NCBI RefSeq assembly: GCF_010104355.1 | Contig: NZ_CP044972.1 | Location: 496,001 to 560,000, forward strand | DNA length: 64,000 nucleotides | Source: Hydrogenophaga sp. PBL-H3 | Lineage (GTDB): Bacteria; Pseudomonadota; Gammaproteobacteria; Burkholderiales; Burkholderiaceae_C | Direction: 5' to 3' | Shown: one piece after another, positions 40,125-51,608 of the stretch | Numbering within the stretch: position 1 is the stretch's first letter | Layout of the letters: every line of letters begins with the position of its first letter | Translations under genes and position numbers: made by a program | The notes under the pieces: model-generated | The model's input: only the letters and a program-made list of their open reading frames with translations | The model's database searches: none | What the model was told of the DNA's origin: nothing

Positions 40125-40433
40125 ATGTTTCAGTGGATGGTCTGGACCACGCCTGTGGCCGTTTTCTTCACCTGCATCGTGCTCATGCTGATCGGCATGA
40201 CCGTGTGGGAAATCAAGTCGCCCACGATCGAGCGCAAGGGTTTCCTGCCCATGGTCACCACGCGCGGCGACCGCCTCTTCATTGGCCTGCTCGGCGCGGC
40301 CTACATCAACCTGGCCTTCATCGGCCTGGCGGGCTGGTTCATGCAGTGGCTCTCGCTGGAGCGGGAGCCCAGCATCTGGATTTCTTTCGTTGCATCCATG
40401 GCCTGGCTGGTGCTGGCGCTGCGCAAGGGCTGA
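40125..40433 (+). CDS. glpU: DUF2160 small integral membrane protein of the glycerol transporter (GlpU-like)
   Basis: A 102-residue protein with three hydrophobic segments (about 8-28, 48-72 and 78-97). It corresponds to the DUF2160 family, which is found almost only inside glycerol ABC operons and is called GlpU in rhizobia. Its biochemical role is not known; it may be an accessory to the permease. The ATG at 40125 is preceded by GGGGG. It sits between two hairpins in the transcript. Confidence 0.85.
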   Translation: MFQWMVWTTPVAVFFTCIVLMLIGMTVWEIKSPTIERKGFLPMVTTRGDRLFIGLLGAAYINLAFIGLAGWFMQWLSLEREPSIWISFVASMAWLVLALRKG

Positions 40434-40464
40434 TCGTTCGATGTTCTCCGGTATTCGGCCCATT

Positions 40465-40503
40465 GCTTCCCCGGGGCCGAGACCTGTCACACACCGGGGA
40501 AGC
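40465..40503 (+). repeat. Intercistronic hairpin before the glycerol-binding protein gene
   Basis: GCTTCCCCGG (40465-40474) is perfectly complementary to CCGGGGAAGC (40494-40503), with a 19-base loop. It ends about 10 bases before the ribosome site GAGGAG of the next gene and has no T run. Such stems commonly protect the downstream mRNA segment and raise expression of the binding protein. Confidence 0.75.
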
Positions 40504-40523
40504 ACACCGATCGAGGAGACAAC

Positions 40524-42257
<1,734 letters not shown>

Positions 42258-42326
42258 TGTGATGCATCGGTTTTTGTAGCAACCCGCCCTCCGTGCCCTG
42301 TGGTGCGGAGGGCCACTCCCCTCTTC

Positions 42327-43913
42327 ATGAAACGCGCAGAACTGCTTGAATCGCTGCCCCGCCACGGTGTGTACGACCTGGTGGTCGTCGGTGGCGGCGC
42401 CACCGGCCTCGGGGTGGCGCTCGACGCCGCGCTGCGCGGTTTCTCCGTCGTGCTGCTGGAGTCTCACGACTTCGCTGGCGGCACCTCGTCTCGCTCCACC
42501 AAGCTGCTGCACGGTGGCGTGCGTTACCTCGCCCAGGGCAACCTGGCCCTGGTGCGCGAGGCCCTTGCCGAGCGCGCCACCGTGTTGCGCATCGCGCCGC
42601 ACCTGGCGCAGCCGCTGCCGTTCGTCATGCCGTCGTATCACTGGTGGCAGACCCCGTTTTACGGCATCGGCCTCAAGCTGTACGACCAGCTGGCTGGCTC
42701 CGCAGGACTGGGTCGCACCGAGTTCCTGAGCCGAGAGCAGACCCTGCAGGCCCTGCCGGGCGTGAATCCCGACGGGCTTCGCGGCGGCGTCAAGTATTGG
42801 GATGGCCAGTTTGACGATGCGCGCCTGGCGTTGGCGCTCGCCCGCAGCGCCGAGGCTGCTGGAGCCCGTGTCCTGAACTACGCCGAAGTGACCGCGGTGC
42901 GCCAGTTGCAGGGTGGCGAAGGCCCGCTCTCGACCATCGACGTGAGTGACCGGCGTGGCGGCGCCTCCTTTGAGTTGCAGGCCCGATGTGTGGTGAACGC
43001 CACCGGCGTCTGGGTCGACGCGTTGCGTGACCACACACAGCCGGCATTGGCCCAGGGCTCACCCTCTCGCATGGTCAGCCCCAGCCAGGGTGTGCACGTG
43101 GTGGTCGACCGCGACTTCATGCCCGGCGGCCACGCGCTGCTGGTGCCCAAGACGCGCGACGGGCGTGTGCTGTTTGCCGTGCCGTGGCTGGGCAAGCTGG
43201 TGCTGGGCACCACCGACACGCCGCGCAAAGACCTGCCGCGCGAGCCCGACGCCTTCGCCGAAGAACTGGAATTCATCCTCAGCGAGGGCAGCCAGGCGTT
43301 GAGCCGGCCGGTGCGCCGTGAAGACATCAAGAGTCTCTGGGTGGGCCTGCGCCCGCTGGTGGCCGCGCCGGCGGCGACCGAGGGCGGCACCAAGGTCTTG
43401 TCGCGCGAACACACCATCGTTGTCGACGCCAATGGCCTGGTCACGGTGACCGGGGGCAAATGGACCACTTACCGCGCGATGGCCGAAGACGTTCTGGAGC
43501 GCTGCTTCGCCAGCCAGCTGTTGCCCAGGCGGGCAGGTGGCCTGACGGCGTCACATGCGCTGGCGGGTGCACCCGCCGCGTCCAGCGCCGCGATACCCTT
43601 GTACGCCGCGCCCGGTCTGCATCTGTATGGGGTCGACGGGGCCCAGGTGAACGAATGTCCGGGCAAGGACACGCTTCTGGGGCCGGGCTTGACCGAGGCC
43701 ATGGTGCGTTATGCCGCGCGTTTCGAGCACGCCCAGACGGTGGAGGACGTCCTCGCCCGGCGCTCCCGCATGCTGTTCCTGGACGCCGCCGAAGCCGCCC
43801 GTCTGGCGCCCGGCGTGGCCGCCATCCTGCAGCAAGAGCTGGGCACGGACCCGGCGCTTCGCCCATTTCTGGACTTGTGCGCCCGGTATCGCCCGGTGGC
43901 CAGCGGAATTTGA
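42327..43913 (+). CDS. glpD: Aerobic glycerol-3-phosphate dehydrogenase
   Basis: GlpD oxidises glycerol-3-phosphate to dihydroxyacetone phosphate and passes electrons to quinone. The 528-residue flavoprotein has the FAD motif LVVVGGGATGLG at the N-terminus, the family signature GGTSSRSTKLLHGGVRYL, the segment VSPSQGVHVVVD and a C-terminal domain starting after VTVTGGKWTTYRAMAEDV. Start is the ATG at 42327; a GTG at 42300 would add nine residues. It is the last gene of the glycerol operon and is followed by the promoter of the ribosomal cluster. Confidence 0.96.
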   Translation: MKRAELLESLPRHGVYDLVVVGGGATGLGVALDAALRGFSVVLLESHDFAGGTSSRSTKLLHGGVRYLAQGNLALVREALAERATVLRIAPHLAQPLPFVMPSYHWWQTPFYGIGLKLYDQLAGSAGLGRTEFLSREQTLQALPGVNPDGLRGGVKYWDGQFDDARLALALARSAEAAGARVLNYAEVTAVRQLQGGEGPLSTIDVSDRRGGASFELQARCVVNATGVWVDALRDHTQPALAQGSPSRMVSPSQGVHVVVDRDFMPGGHALLVPKTRDGRVLFAVPWLGKLVLGTTDTPRKDLPREPDAFAEELEFILSEGSQALSRPVRREDIKSLWVGLRPLVAAPAATEGGTKVLSREHTIVVDANGLVTVTGGKWTTYRAMAEDVLERCFASQLLPRRAGGLTASHALAGAPAASSAAIPLYAAPGLHLYGVDGAQVNECPGKDTLLGPGLTEAMVRYAARFEHAQTVEDVLARRSRMLFLDAAEAARLAPGVAAILQQELGTDPALRPFLDLCARYRPVASGI

Positions 43914-43934
43914 GGCATTTCGCAGCCCAGGACG

Positions 43935-43963
43935 TTGACAGCCTGCTAAAAGCATGTGATACT
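43935..43963 (+). promoter_or_regulatory. Sigma-70 promoter of the rplN (spc) operon
   Basis: TTGACA (43935-43940), a 17-base spacer and GATACT (43958-43963), with a TG two bases before the -10, give a strong extended promoter. The transcript would have a leader of about 140 bases before rplN, with G-rich and C-rich segments able to form hairpins. Confidence 0.8.
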
Positions 43964-44113
43964 GCGCGGCTTCGCTCTAAAAAAGCGATGCAATCTGCCC
44001 ACTCGGAAAGAGTTGGAGTTGGCTTCTGGCCACTCCGGTTCTAGACGACGGGCCCAAGACTGATCACTCCCGGCCGTGGTGGCTGGGGGGATTCAAGTTG
44101 GGACTTAAATCAA

Positions 44114-44482
44114 ATGATCCAAACGCAATCTCGACTCGATGTTGCCGACAACACGGGTGCCAAGTCCGTGATGTGCATCAAGGTGCTCGGCGGCTCCAAG
44201 CGGCGCTACGCCAGCGTGGGCGACGTCATCAAGGTCACCATCAAAGAAGCAGCGCCCCGTGGCCGCGTCAAAAAAGGCGAGGTTTACAACGCTGTGGTGG
44301 TTCGCACCGCCAAGGGCATCCGTCGTCAGGACGGCGCTCTCATCAAATTCGACGGCAACGCAGCAGTGTTGCTCAACGCCAAGCTGGAGCCCATCGGCAC
44401 CCGCATCTTCGGACCGGTCACGCGCGAGCTGCGCACCGAAAAGTTCATGAAGATCGTGTCGCTGGCGCCCGAGGTTCTCTGA
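44114..44482 (+). CDS. rplN: 50S ribosomal protein L14
   Basis: A 122-residue L14 with the family start [17 protein letters not shown] and the signature [20 protein letters not shown]. It is the first gene of the ribosomal run; in most bacteria it directly follows rpsQ, but here glpD precedes it and it has its own promoter. The ribosome site is weak. Confidence 0.98.
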   Translation: MIQTQSRLDVADNTGAKSVMCIKVLGGSKRRYASVGDVIKVTIKEAAPRGRVKKGEVYNAVVVRTAKGIRRQDGALIKFDGNAAVLLNAKLEPIGTRIFGPVTRELRTEKFMKIVSLAPEVL

Positions 44483-44491
44483 GGAGTCATC

Positions 44492-44812
44492 ATGAACAAG
44501 ATTCGCAGTGGTGACGAAGTCATCGTGATCGCAGGTCGCGACAAGGGCAAGCGCGGCAAGGTCGTGCTCCGTGCCGACGACAGCAAGCTGGTCGTCGAGG
44601 GCGTGAACATCGTCAAGAAGCACGCCAAGCCAAACCCCATGAAGGGTGTGACCGGCGGCATCATCGAAAAAACCATGCCCATCCACCAGTCCAACATCGC
44701 CATCTTCAATGGCGCCACGGGCAAGGCAGATCGCGTGGGCATCAAGCTCCTGGCTGACGGCAAGAAAGTGCGCGTCTTCAAGTCCAGCGGCGAAGAAATC
44801 AAGGCGGCATGA
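44492..44812 (+). CDS. rplX: 50S ribosomal protein L24
   Basis: A 106-residue L24, one of the assembly-initiating proteins of the large subunit. The KOW motif is seen as [17 protein letters not shown] near the N-terminus. It starts 9 bases after rplN with GAGG upstream, and its stop overlaps a possible rplE start (ATGA). Confidence 0.98.
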   Translation: MNKIRSGDEVIVIAGRDKGKRGKVVLRADDSKLVVEGVNIVKKHAKPNPMKGVTGGIIEKTMPIHQSNIAIFNGATGKADRVGIKLLADGKKVRVFKSSGEEIKAA

Positions 44813-45354
44813 CCATGGCACGTTTGCAAGACATTTTCCGCGACACCATCGCGCCCAGCTTGGTCGAGAAATTCGGCTACAAGTCGATCATGGAGGTGCC
44901 CCGCATCACCAAGATCACGCTGAACATGGGTGTGAGCGAGGCCGTTGCCGACAAGAAAGTCATGGACAACGCCGTGGGCGACCTGACCAAGATCGCCGGC
45001 CAGAAGCCTGTCGTGACCAAGGCCCGCAAGGCCATCGCTGGTTTCAAGATCCGCGAACAGCAGGCCATCGGCTGCATGGTGACCCTGCGCGGCGCCAAGA
45101 TGTACGAGTTCCTGGACCGCTTCGTCACCGTGGCGCTGCCCCGTGTGCGCGACTTCCGTGGTATCTCCGGCCGCTCGTTCGACGGTCGCGGCAACTACAA
45201 CGTCGGCGTTAAAGAGCAGATCATCTTCCCTGAGATCGAGTACGACAAGGTTGACGCCTTGCGCGGTCTCAACATCAGCATCACGACGACCGCCAAGAAC
45301 GACGAAGAGTGCAAGGCTCTTCTGGCTGGTTTCCGTTTCCCGTTCAAGAACTGA
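44809..45354 (+). CDS. rplE: 50S ribosomal protein L5
   Basis: L5 binds 5S rRNA in the central protuberance. Family segments [32 protein letters not shown] and [16 protein letters not shown] are present. The ATG at 44809 overlaps the rplX stop and has AAGG upstream; a second ATG at 44815 would give the classical 179 residues, so the first two residues are uncertain. Confidence 0.98.
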   Translation: MTMARLQDIFRDTIAPSLVEKFGYKSIMEVPRITKITLNMGVSEAVADKKVMDNAVGDLTKIAGQKPVVTKARKAIAGFKIREQQAIGCMVTLRGAKMYEFLDRFVTVALPRVRDFRGISGRSFDGRGNYNVGVKEQIIFPEIEYDKVDALRGLNISITTTAKNDEECKALLAGFRFPFKN

Positions 45355-45362
45355 GGTGGCGC

Positions 45363-45668
45363 GTGGCTAAACAAGCACTACTGCAACGTGAACTCAAGCG
45401 CGAAAAACTCGCCGCCAAGTTCGCCAAGAAATACAACGAATTCAAAGCCGTCGCCAACGACGTCAAGAAGACCGACGAAGAGCGCGATGCGGCCCGCCTG
45501 GGTCTGCAGAAGCTGCCCCGCAACTCGAACCCGACCCGCCAGCGCAACCGCTGCGAGATCACCGGTCGTCCGCGTGGCACCTTCGCTCACTTTGGCCTGG
45601 CTCGCGCCAAGGTCCGTGAAATGGCGTTTGCCGGAGAAATCCCCGGCATCACCAAAGCCAGCTGGTAA
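45363..45668 (+). CDS. rpsN: 30S ribosomal protein S14 (zinc-independent form)
   Basis: A 101-residue S14 ending in [10 protein letters not shown]. The region [20 protein letters not shown] is typical; the CxxC pairs of the zinc-binding form are absent, so this is the longer, zinc-free type. Start is the GTG at 45363, preceded by TGAGGTG. Confidence 0.97.
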   Translation: MAKQALLQRELKREKLAAKFAKKYNEFKAVANDVKKTDEERDAARLGLQKLPRNSNPTRQRNRCEITGRPRGTFAHFGLARAKVREMAFAGEIPGITKASW

Positions 45669-45686
45669 GCCCTAGGAGAACCACAA

Positions 45687-46082
45687 ATGAGCATGAGTGA
45701 TCCTATCGCCGACATGTTGACCCGCATCCGCAACGCGCAGATGGTCGAGAAGTCCACTGTGTCGATGCCGGCCTCCAAGGTCAAAGCCGCAATCGCCCAA
45801 GTCCTGAAGGACGAGGGTTACATCGACGGATTTCAGGTCAAGAACAATGACGGCAAGAGCGAGCTCGAAATCGCCTTGAAGTACTACGCTGGCCGTCCCG
45901 TGATCGAGCGCATCGAGCGCGTGAGCCGCCCCGGCCTGCGCGTTTACCGCGGTCGCAACGCCATTCCCCAGGTCCAGAACGGTCTGGGTGTGGCCATCGT
46001 CACCACGCCGCAGGGCGTGATGACCGATCGCAAGGCTCGCGCCACCGGTGTCGGCGGCGAAGTCCTGTGTTACGTCGCCTGA
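45687..46082 (+). CDS. rpsH: 30S ribosomal protein S8
   Basis: A 131-residue S8 ([18 protein letters not shown] ... [11 protein letters not shown]). S8 binds the central domain of 16S rRNA and in E. coli represses its own operon at the L5 gene; whether that control exists here is not visible. TAGGAG precedes the start. Confidence 0.98.
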   Translation: MSMSDPIADMLTRIRNAQMVEKSTVSMPASKVKAAIAQVLKDEGYIDGFQVKNNDGKSELEIALKYYAGRPVIERIERVSRPGLRVYRGRNAIPQVQNGLGVAIVTTPQGVMTDRKARATGVGGEVLCYVA

Positions 46083-46104
46083 TGCGGGCATTGAGGAGCA
46101 ATTA

Positions 46105-46638
46105 ATGTCACGTATTGGAAAACTGCCGGTCTCCATCCCTGCCGGGGTTGAGGTCGCCGTCAAAGACGATCTGATCAACGTCAAGGGTGCCCTGGGTGCC
46201 TTGGCACTGGCGCAAAACGCGCTGGTCAAGGTTGAAAGCAACAGCGGCGCGCTGACCTTCGTTCCCGTGAACGAGTCCCGCGAAGCGAACGCCATGTCGG
46301 GCACCATGCGACAGCTGGTGAACAACATGGTCAACGGTGTCAGCAAAGGCTTCGAAAAGAAGCTCACGCTGTTGGGTGTGGGCTACAAGGCCCAGGCACA
46401 AGGCTCCAAGCTCAACCTGACGGTGGGTTACTCCCACCCGGTGGTGATGGACATGCCTGCCGGTATCAAGGTGGAGACGCCGACGCCCACCGAAATCCTG
46501 ATCAAGGGTTCGGATCGTCAGCGTGTTGGTCAGATCGCTTCCGAAGTGCGGGCCGTGCGCCCCCCCGAGCCCTACAAGGGCAAGGGCATCCGCTATGCGG
46601 ATGAAAAGGTCGTGATCAAGGAAACCAAGAAGAAATAA
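46105..46638 (+). CDS. rplF: 50S ribosomal protein L6
   Basis: A 177-residue L6 ([17 protein letters not shown]; signature [12 protein letters not shown] near the end). GAGGAG lies upstream of the ATG at 46105; the open frame to the left overlaps rpsH and is not used. Confidence 0.98.
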   Translation: MSRIGKLPVSIPAGVEVAVKDDLINVKGALGALALAQNALVKVESNSGALTFVPVNESREANAMSGTMRQLVNNMVNGVSKGFEKKLTLLGVGYKAQAQGSKLNLTVGYSHPVVMDMPAGIKVETPTPTEILIKGSDRQRVGQIASEVRAVRPPEPYKGKGIRYADEKVVIKETKKK

Positions 46639-46649
46639 GGATCAGGATC

Positions 46650-47015
46650 ATGTTGACCAAAAAAGAGCAACGTCTGCGCCGCGCCCGCCAAACGCGCATC
46701 CGCATTGCGCAGCAGGGCGCTGTCCGCCTGACCGTGAACCGCACCAACCTGCACATCTACGCCAGCGTCATCTCCGACGACGGCGCCAAAGTGCTGGCCT
46801 CGGCATCCACGGCCGAAGCCGAAGTGCGTGCCCAGATCGGCGGCGCTGGCAAAGGCGGCAACGCCGCTGCGGCAGCCCTGATTGGCAAGCGCATTGCCGA
46901 GAAGGCCAAGGCCGCCGGTATTGAAAAGGTGGCTTTTGACCGTTCCGGTTTTGCCTACCACGGTCGGGTGAAAGCCCTGGCAGACGCCGCCCGCGAAGCC
47001 GGCCTGCAGTTCTGA
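46650..47015 (+). CDS. rplR: 50S ribosomal protein L18
   Basis: A 121-residue L18, a 5S rRNA-binding protein, with the segments [16 protein letters not shown] and [26 protein letters not shown] at the C-terminus. It starts 11 bases after rplF. Confidence 0.98.
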   Translation: MLTKKEQRLRRARQTRIRIAQQGAVRLTVNRTNLHIYASVISDDGAKVLASASTAEAEVRAQIGGAGKGGNAAAAALIGKRIAEKAKAAGIEKVAFDRSGFAYHGRVKALADAAREAGLQF

Positions 47016-47033
47016 TCAAACGGAAACCACAAA

Positions 47034-47552
47034 ATGGCTAAATTTACGGCAAACATCAAGAACGAAGCGAACGAAGACGGTTTGCGCGAAAAGATGATCG
47101 CGATCAACCGCGTGACCAAGGTGGTCAAGGGCGGTCGCATCCTCGGTTTCGCAGCACTGACCGTCGTCGGCGACGGCGATGGCCGCGTGGGCATGGGCAA
47201 GGGCAAGGCGCGTGAAGTGCCGGTGGCCGTGCAGAAAGCCATGGAGCAAGCCCGTCGCAACATGATCAAGGTGTCGCTCAAGAACGGTTCGTTGCACCAC
47301 AGTGTGCAGGGCGAACATGGTGCATCCAACGTGATGATGCTGCCCGCCTCCAAAGGTACCGGCATCATCGCGGGCGGCCCGATGCGCGCCGTGTTTGAAG
47401 TGCTCGGCATCACCGACGTCGTGGCCAAGAGCCACGGCTCGAGCAATCCCTACAACCTGGTGCGTGCCACGCTGGACGCACTGAAGAATTCAACCACCCC
47501 GTCCGACGTGGCTGCCAAGCGTGGCAAGTCCGTCGAAGACATCCTGGGTTGA
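47034..47552 (+). CDS. rpsE: 30S ribosomal protein S5
   Basis: A 172-residue S5 with the N-terminal RNA-binding segment [20 protein letters not shown] and the [17 protein letters not shown] signature. S5 helps translational accuracy and lies near the mRNA entry. Confidence 0.98.
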   Translation: MAKFTANIKNEANEDGLREKMIAINRVTKVVKGGRILGFAALTVVGDGDGRVGMGKGKAREVPVAVQKAMEQARRNMIKVSLKNGSLHHSVQGEHGASNVMMLPASKGTGIIAGGPMRAVFEVLGITDVVAKSHGSSNPYNLVRATLDALKNSTTPSDVAAKRGKSVEDILG

Positions 47553-47563
47553 TTGGAGCGATC

Positions 47564-47746
47564 ATGACCACTCAAAACACCGTCAAGGTTCAGTTGGTGC
47601 GCAGCCCCATCGGAACAAAGCAATCCCACCGCGACACCGTGCGTGGCCTGGGTTTGCGCAAACTCAACAGCACCAGCGAGCTGCAGGACACGCCTGCCGT
47701 GCGCGGCATGATCAACAAGATCAGCTACCTGGTCAAAGTACTCTGA
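47564..47746 (+). CDS. rpmD: 50S ribosomal protein L30
   Basis: A 60-residue L30 ([27 protein letters not shown]). The start at 47564 (MTTQNTVK) matches the usual length; an upstream in-frame TTG is not needed. GGAG precedes the ATG. Confidence 0.97.
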   Translation: MTTQNTVKVQLVRSPIGTKQSHRDTVRGLGLRKLNSTSELQDTPAVRGMINKISYLVKVL

Positions 47747-47760
47747 TCGGAGTCACGGAC

Positions 47761-48192
47761 ATGCAACTCAATACCATCAAGCCCTCTGAAGGTGCCAAGC
47801 ACGCCAAGCGTCGCGTGGGTCGCGGCATTGGCTCCGGTCTGGGCAAGACTGCCGGCCGCGGTCACAAAGGCCAGAAATCCCGTTCGGGTGGCTACCACAA
47901 GGTGGGTTTCGAAGGCGGTCAAATGCCTCTGCAGCGCCGTCTGCCCAAGCGCGGCTTCAAATCGGCCCAACTGCAGTTCAACGCTGAAGTGACTCTGACC
48001 GACATCAGTTCACTCAATGTGGCTGACGTGGACATGCTCGTGCTCAAGCAGGCTGGCCTGGTTCCCCATCTGGCCAAGCGTGTCAAGGTCATCAAGACCG
48101 GTGAGATCACGCGCGCCGTGTCCTTCAAGGATGTGGCGGCCACTGCTGGTGCCAAAGCTGCGATCGAAGCCGCCGGCGGCTCCTTCGCCTGA
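47761..48192 (+). CDS. rplO: 50S ribosomal protein L15
   Basis: A 143-residue L15 with the glycine-rich N-terminal extension [20 protein letters not shown] and the [17 protein letters not shown] signature. It begins 14 bases after rpmD and is followed by secY. Confidence 0.98.
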   Translation: MQLNTIKPSEGAKHAKRRVGRGIGSGLGKTAGRGHKGQKSRSGGYHKVGFEGGQMPLQRRLPKRGFKSAQLQFNAEVTLTDISSLNVADVDMLVLKQAGLVPHLAKRVKVIKTGEITRAVSFKDVAATAGAKAAIEAAGGSFA

Positions 48193-48215
48193 CCGGACTC
48201 CAACGGAAACAACCT

Positions 48216-49535
48216 GTGGCAACTGGCTCCACGTCCCTCGCGAAAACCGGCAAGTTCGGCGACCTGCGTCGTCGACTGGTTTTCTTGCTGCTCGCTCTGG
48301 TGGTGTACCGCATCGGTGCGCACATTCCGGTGCCGGGCATCGACCCCGCGCAACTTGAGCAGCTGTTCAAGGGACAAGCGGGTGGCATTCTCAGCCTCTT
48401 CAACATGTTCTCGGGCGGGGCGCTGTCGCGTTTCACCGTGTTCGCGTTAGGCATCATGCCGTACATCTCGGCATCGATCATCATGCAGCTCATGACTTAC
48501 GTGGTGCCCACGTTTGAGCAGCTGAAAAAAGAGGGAGAGGCTGGCCGTCGCAAGATTACCCAGTACACCCGTTACGGCACATTGGGTCTGGCGATCTTCC
48601 AGTCCATGGGTATTGCCTTGGCGCTGGAAGGCTCTGCGGGTTTGGTGATCGATCCCGGCATGGGTTTTCGCCTGACGGCTGTGGTCAGCCTCGTTGCCGG
48701 CACTATGTTTCTGATGTGGCTAGGTGAACAAATTACCGAGCGCGGTCTTGGCAACGGCATTTCGATCTTGATCTTTGCGGGTATTGCCGCTGGTTTGCCC
48801 AGTGCCGTGGGCGGTCTGCTGGAACTGGTTCGCACCGGTGCCATGAACATCCTGATCGCTATTTTTATCATCGCGCTCGTAGTCTTGGTGACCTACTTCG
48901 TGGTGTTCGTTGAGCGTGGTCAACGCAAGATCCTGGTCAACTACGCACGCCGTCAGGTGGGCAACAAAGTCTACGGCGGTCAGTCGTCACACTTGCCGCT
49001 GAAGTTGAACATGGCCGGCGTGATTCCACCGATTTTCGCGTCATCGATCATTCTGCTGCCCACCACGGTAGTGAGTTGGGTGAGCACGGGTGACTCCACC
49101 CGCTGGTTGCGTGATATCGCATCTGCGTTGTCGCCAGGCCAACCGATTTATGTGGCGTTGTACGCTGCGGCGATCGTCTTTTTCTGCTTCTTCTACACGG
49201 CGTTGGTGTTCAACAGTCGTGAGACCGCCGACAACCTGAAGAAGAGTGGGGCGTTCGTGCCTGGCATTCGCCCCGGCGACCAGACAGCACGCTACATCGA
49301 CAAGATCCTGCTTCGACTGACGCTGGCCGGTGCCGTGTACATCACTGCGGTGTGTTTGCTGCCCGAGTTCCTGATCCTGAAGTACAACGTGCCGTTCTAT
49401 TTCGGCGGCACCTCTTTGCTGATCATTGTGGTGGTCACCATGGATTTCATGGCGCAGGTTCAGAACTACATGATGTCTCAGCAGTACGAATCACTGCTCA
49501 AGAAGGCCAACTTCAAGACGTCACCCGGCAGTTGA
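48216..49535 (+). CDS. secY: Protein translocase subunit SecY
   Basis: SecY is the channel of the general secretion pathway. The 439-residue protein has ten membrane segments, the plug region after [10 protein letters not shown], and the cytoplasmic loop motif [21 protein letters not shown]. Start is the GTG at 48216, the position that gives a normal length. The position between rplO and infA is the standard one. Confidence 0.98.
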   Translation: MATGSTSLAKTGKFGDLRRRLVFLLLALVVYRIGAHIPVPGIDPAQLEQLFKGQAGGILSLFNMFSGGALSRFTVFALGIMPYISASIIMQLMTYVVPTFEQLKKEGEAGRRKITQYTRYGTLGLAIFQSMGIALALEGSAGLVIDPGMGFRLTAVVSLVAGTMFLMWLGEQITERGLGNGISILIFAGIAAGLPSAVGGLLELVRTGAMNILIAIFIIALVVLVTYFVVFVERGQRKILVNYARRQVGNKVYGGQSSHLPLKLNMAGVIPPIFASSIILLPTTVVSWVSTGDSTRWLRDIASALSPGQPIYVALYAAAIVFFCFFYTALVFNSRETADNLKKSGAFVPGIRPGDQTARYIDKILLRLTLAGAVYITAVCLLPEFLILKYNVPFYFGGTSLLIIVVVTMDFMAQVQNYMMSQQYESLLKKANFKTSPGS

Positions 49536-49543
49536 GTTTTTGT

Positions 49544-49762
49544 ATGTCCAAGGACGACGTGATCGAGATGCAAGGTGAGGTTGTTGAGAACCTTCCCAAT
49601 GCGACCTTCAGGGTCAAGCTCGAAAACGGTCATGTGGTCCTGGGACATATCAGCGGCAAGATGAGGATGCACTACATCCGTATCCTGCCAGGCGACAAGG
49701 TCAAGGTAGAGCTCACGCCCTACGACCTCACCAGAGCGAGAATTGTTTTTCGCTCGAAGTGA
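49544..49762 (+). CDS. infA: Translation initiation factor IF-1
   Basis: A 72-residue OB-fold factor ([38 protein letters not shown]). The ATG at 49544 lies just after the secY stop. Many betaproteobacteria carry infA here as well as a second copy elsewhere. Confidence 0.97.
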   Translation: MSKDDVIEMQGEVVENLPNATFRVKLENGHVVLGHISGKMRMHYIRILPGDKVKVELTPYDLTRARIVFRSK

Positions 49763-49805
49763 ATGGTTGGTTGTTGAATACTTTTGGAATATCTAGGAGA
49801 AGACT

Positions 49806-49919
49806 ATGAGAGTTTCGGCTTCGGTCAAAAAAATGTGCCGCAACTGCAAGATCATCAAGCGGCACGGTGTTGTGCGAGTCATTTGCACCGATCCGCGTCA
49901 TAAGCAGCGTCAAGGCTGA
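49806..49919 (+). CDS. rpmJ: 50S ribosomal protein L36 (zinc-binding form)
   Basis: A 37-residue L36. The zinc ligands CRNC, a later cysteine (VICTD) and a histidine (PRHKQRQG) are all present, so this is the zinc-containing form. AGGAG precedes the ATG at 49806. Confidence 0.97.
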   Translation: MRVSASVKKMCRNCKIIKRHGVVRVICTDPRHKQRQG

Positions 49920-49939
49920 TTGAAGTTTAGAGGACCATC

Positions 49940-50305
49940 ATGGCTCGTATTGCAGGCATCAACATTCCGCCGCACAAGCACGCTGAAATCGGCTTGACGG
50001 CAATCTTCGGTATTGGTCGCACCCGCGCTCGCAAGATTTGCGAAGCATGCGGCATCGACTACACGAAGAAGATCAAGGACCTGAGCGACGCGGAACTTGA
50101 AAAAGTTCGCGATCAGGTCGGCACGTTCACGATCGAAGGCGACCTTCGCCGCGAGACCACCATGAACATCAAGCGATTGATGGACATTGGTTGCTATCGC
50201 GGTTTCCGTCACCGCCGTGGCCTGCCGCTGCGCGGTCAGCGCACGAAGACCAATGCGCGTACGCGCAAGGGTCCCCGCAAGGCAGCCCAGTCGCTGAAGA
50301 AGTAA
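49940..50305 (+). CDS. rpsM: 30S ribosomal protein S13
   Basis: A 121-residue S13 ([21 protein letters not shown]-terminal [21 protein letters not shown]), which contacts the P-site tRNA and the subunit interface. It is followed by rpsK after 18 bases. Confidence 0.98.
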   Translation: MARIAGINIPPHKHAEIGLTAIFGIGRTRARKICEACGIDYTKKIKDLSDAELEKVRDQVGTFTIEGDLRRETTMNIKRLMDIGCYRGFRHRRGLPLRGQRTKTNARTRKGPRKAAQSLKK

Positions 50306-50323
50306 TCGGTTCGAAGGATTCCC

Positions 50324-50728
50324 ATGGCCAAGTCACCCTCCACCAGCGCGTCCGCACGCGTTCGCAAGAAAGTCCGCAAGAACATTGCCGACGGTATCGC
50401 TCACGTGCACGCTTCGTTCAACAACACCATCATCACGATCACCGATCGCCAGGGCAATGCCTTGTCGTGGGCTTCGTCTGGTGGTCAGGGCTTCAAGGGC
50501 TCGCGCAAGTCAACGCCGTTTGCTGCCCAGGTGGCATCGGAAGTGGCCGGACGCGCTGCCATTGAGCAAGGCATCAAGAACCTGGATGTCGAGATCAAGG
50601 GCCCTGGTCCTGGTCGCGAATCGTCTGTGCGAGCCCTGGGTGCCCTCGGCATCCGGATCAACTCCATCTCTGACGTGACGCCCGTTCCACACAACGGCTG
50701 CCGTCCGCAGAAGCGCCGCCGCATTTGA
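50324..50728 (+). CDS. rpsK: 30S ribosomal protein S11
   Basis: A 134-residue S11 with the segment [22 protein letters not shown] and the end [14 protein letters not shown] promoter with an embedded palindrome and a terminator-like stem separate it from rpsD, so transcription may be reset here. Confidence 0.98.
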   Translation: MAKSPSTSASARVRKKVRKNIADGIAHVHASFNNTIITITDRQGNALSWASSGGQGFKGSRKSTPFAAQVASEVAGRAAIEQGIKNLDVEIKGPGPGRESSVRALGALGIRINSISDVTPVPHNGCRPQKRRRI

Positions 50729-50753
50729 GGCGGTACCGCGTACGCGGTATAAT
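50725..50753 (+). promoter_or_regulatory. Promoter upstream of rpsD
   Basis: TTGAGG (50725-50730, overlapping the rpsK stop codon), a 17-base spacer and TATAAT (50748-50753) form a good sigma-70 promoter. A transcript would start near 50760. Confidence 0.7.
50734..50749. promoter_or_regulatory. 16-bp perfect palindrome in the rpsD promoter spacer
   Basis: TACCGCGTACGCGGTA lies between the -35 and -10 hexamers and overlaps the -10 by two bases. It could be an operator, or, in read-through RNA from rpsK, a short hairpin with a GUAC loop. Confidence 0.5.
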
Positions 50754-50771
50754 GGAAAGCTTTTTTCGAGC

Positions 50772-50803
50772 GCCACCGCAGTCACCTGCGGTGGCATTTT
50801 TTG
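50772..50803 (+). terminator. Terminator or attenuator between rpsK and rpsD
   Basis: GCCACCGCA (50772-50780) pairs perfectly with TGCGGTGGC (50787-50795) and is followed by ATTTTTTG. It lies only about 12 bases after the predicted start of the rpsD promoter. CCACCGC at 50810-50816 could pair with the right arm instead (50788-50794), giving a possible antiterminator. Confidence 0.8.
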
Positions 50804-50890
50804 CTAAGCCCACCGCCACTTCATTCGAGGAGTGGCTCCCGCAATGACATCGTTCGATGTGGGTTGCGGTAGAAACATAAGGACATCAAC

Positions 50891-51514
50891 GTGGCACGTT
50901 ACCTCGGCCCCAAGGCCAAACTTTCCCGCCGTGAAGGCTCTGACCTGTTGCTCAAGAGCGCTCGCCGCTCCATCAGCGACAAGGCCAAGTTCGACTCCAA
51001 GCCAGGCCAGCACGGCCGTACCTCCGGCCAGCGCACTTCAGATTTTGGCGTGCAGTTGCGCGAGAAACAAAAAGTCAAGCGCACCTATGGTGTGCTGGAG
51101 CGCCAGTTCCGCCGCTACTTCGCCGAAGCCGATCGTCGCCGTGGCAACACCGGCGCCAACTTGCTTTTCCTTTTGGAGGCGCGGCTTGACAACGTCGTGT
51201 TCCGCATGGGCTTTGCTTCGACCCGTGCCGAGGCGCGGCAGATCGTGTCGCACAAGGCGATCCTTGTGAATGGCAAATCGGTGAACATTCCTTCGTACTC
51301 TGTGAAGGCTGGCGATGTGATCGCCGTTCGCGAGAAGTCGAAGAAGCAGGGTCGCGTGCTGGAAGCCATGGAGTTGGCCAAGCAAATCGGCTTCCCCGCT
51401 TGGGTGGATGTTTCGGTCGAGAAGGTCGAAGGCGTGTTCAAGAAATCGCCTGACCGCGACGAATTCGCCTCTGATGTCAACGAATCGTTGATCGTCGAAC
51501 TGTATTCCCGTTAA
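50891..51514 (+). CDS. rpsD: 30S ribosomal protein S4
   Basis: A 207-residue S4 with the start [16 protein letters not shown] and an S4 RNA-binding domain ([26 protein letters not shown]). Start is the GTG at 50891. S4 is a known autogenous repressor in other bacteria, so the attenuator-like structure in its leader may be a control point; this is inference. rpoA follows after 94 bases. Confidence 0.98.
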   Translation: MARYLGPKAKLSRREGSDLLLKSARRSISDKAKFDSKPGQHGRTSGQRTSDFGVQLREKQKVKRTYGVLERQFRRYFAEADRRRGNTGANLLFLLEARLDNVVFRMGFASTRAEARQIVSHKAILVNGKSVNIPSYSVKAGDVIAVREKSKKQGRVLEAMELAKQIGFPAWVDVSVEKVEGVFKKSPDRDEFASDVNESLIVELYSR

Positions 51515-51608
51515 TTTCGTTCCCGGTTTGCACCTTCACGGGTGCGGCCGGGCCATGCTCCATCTGCCTTATCGGTGTAACGAGCCGAGGGTACTGAAGG
51601 AAGTTTGA

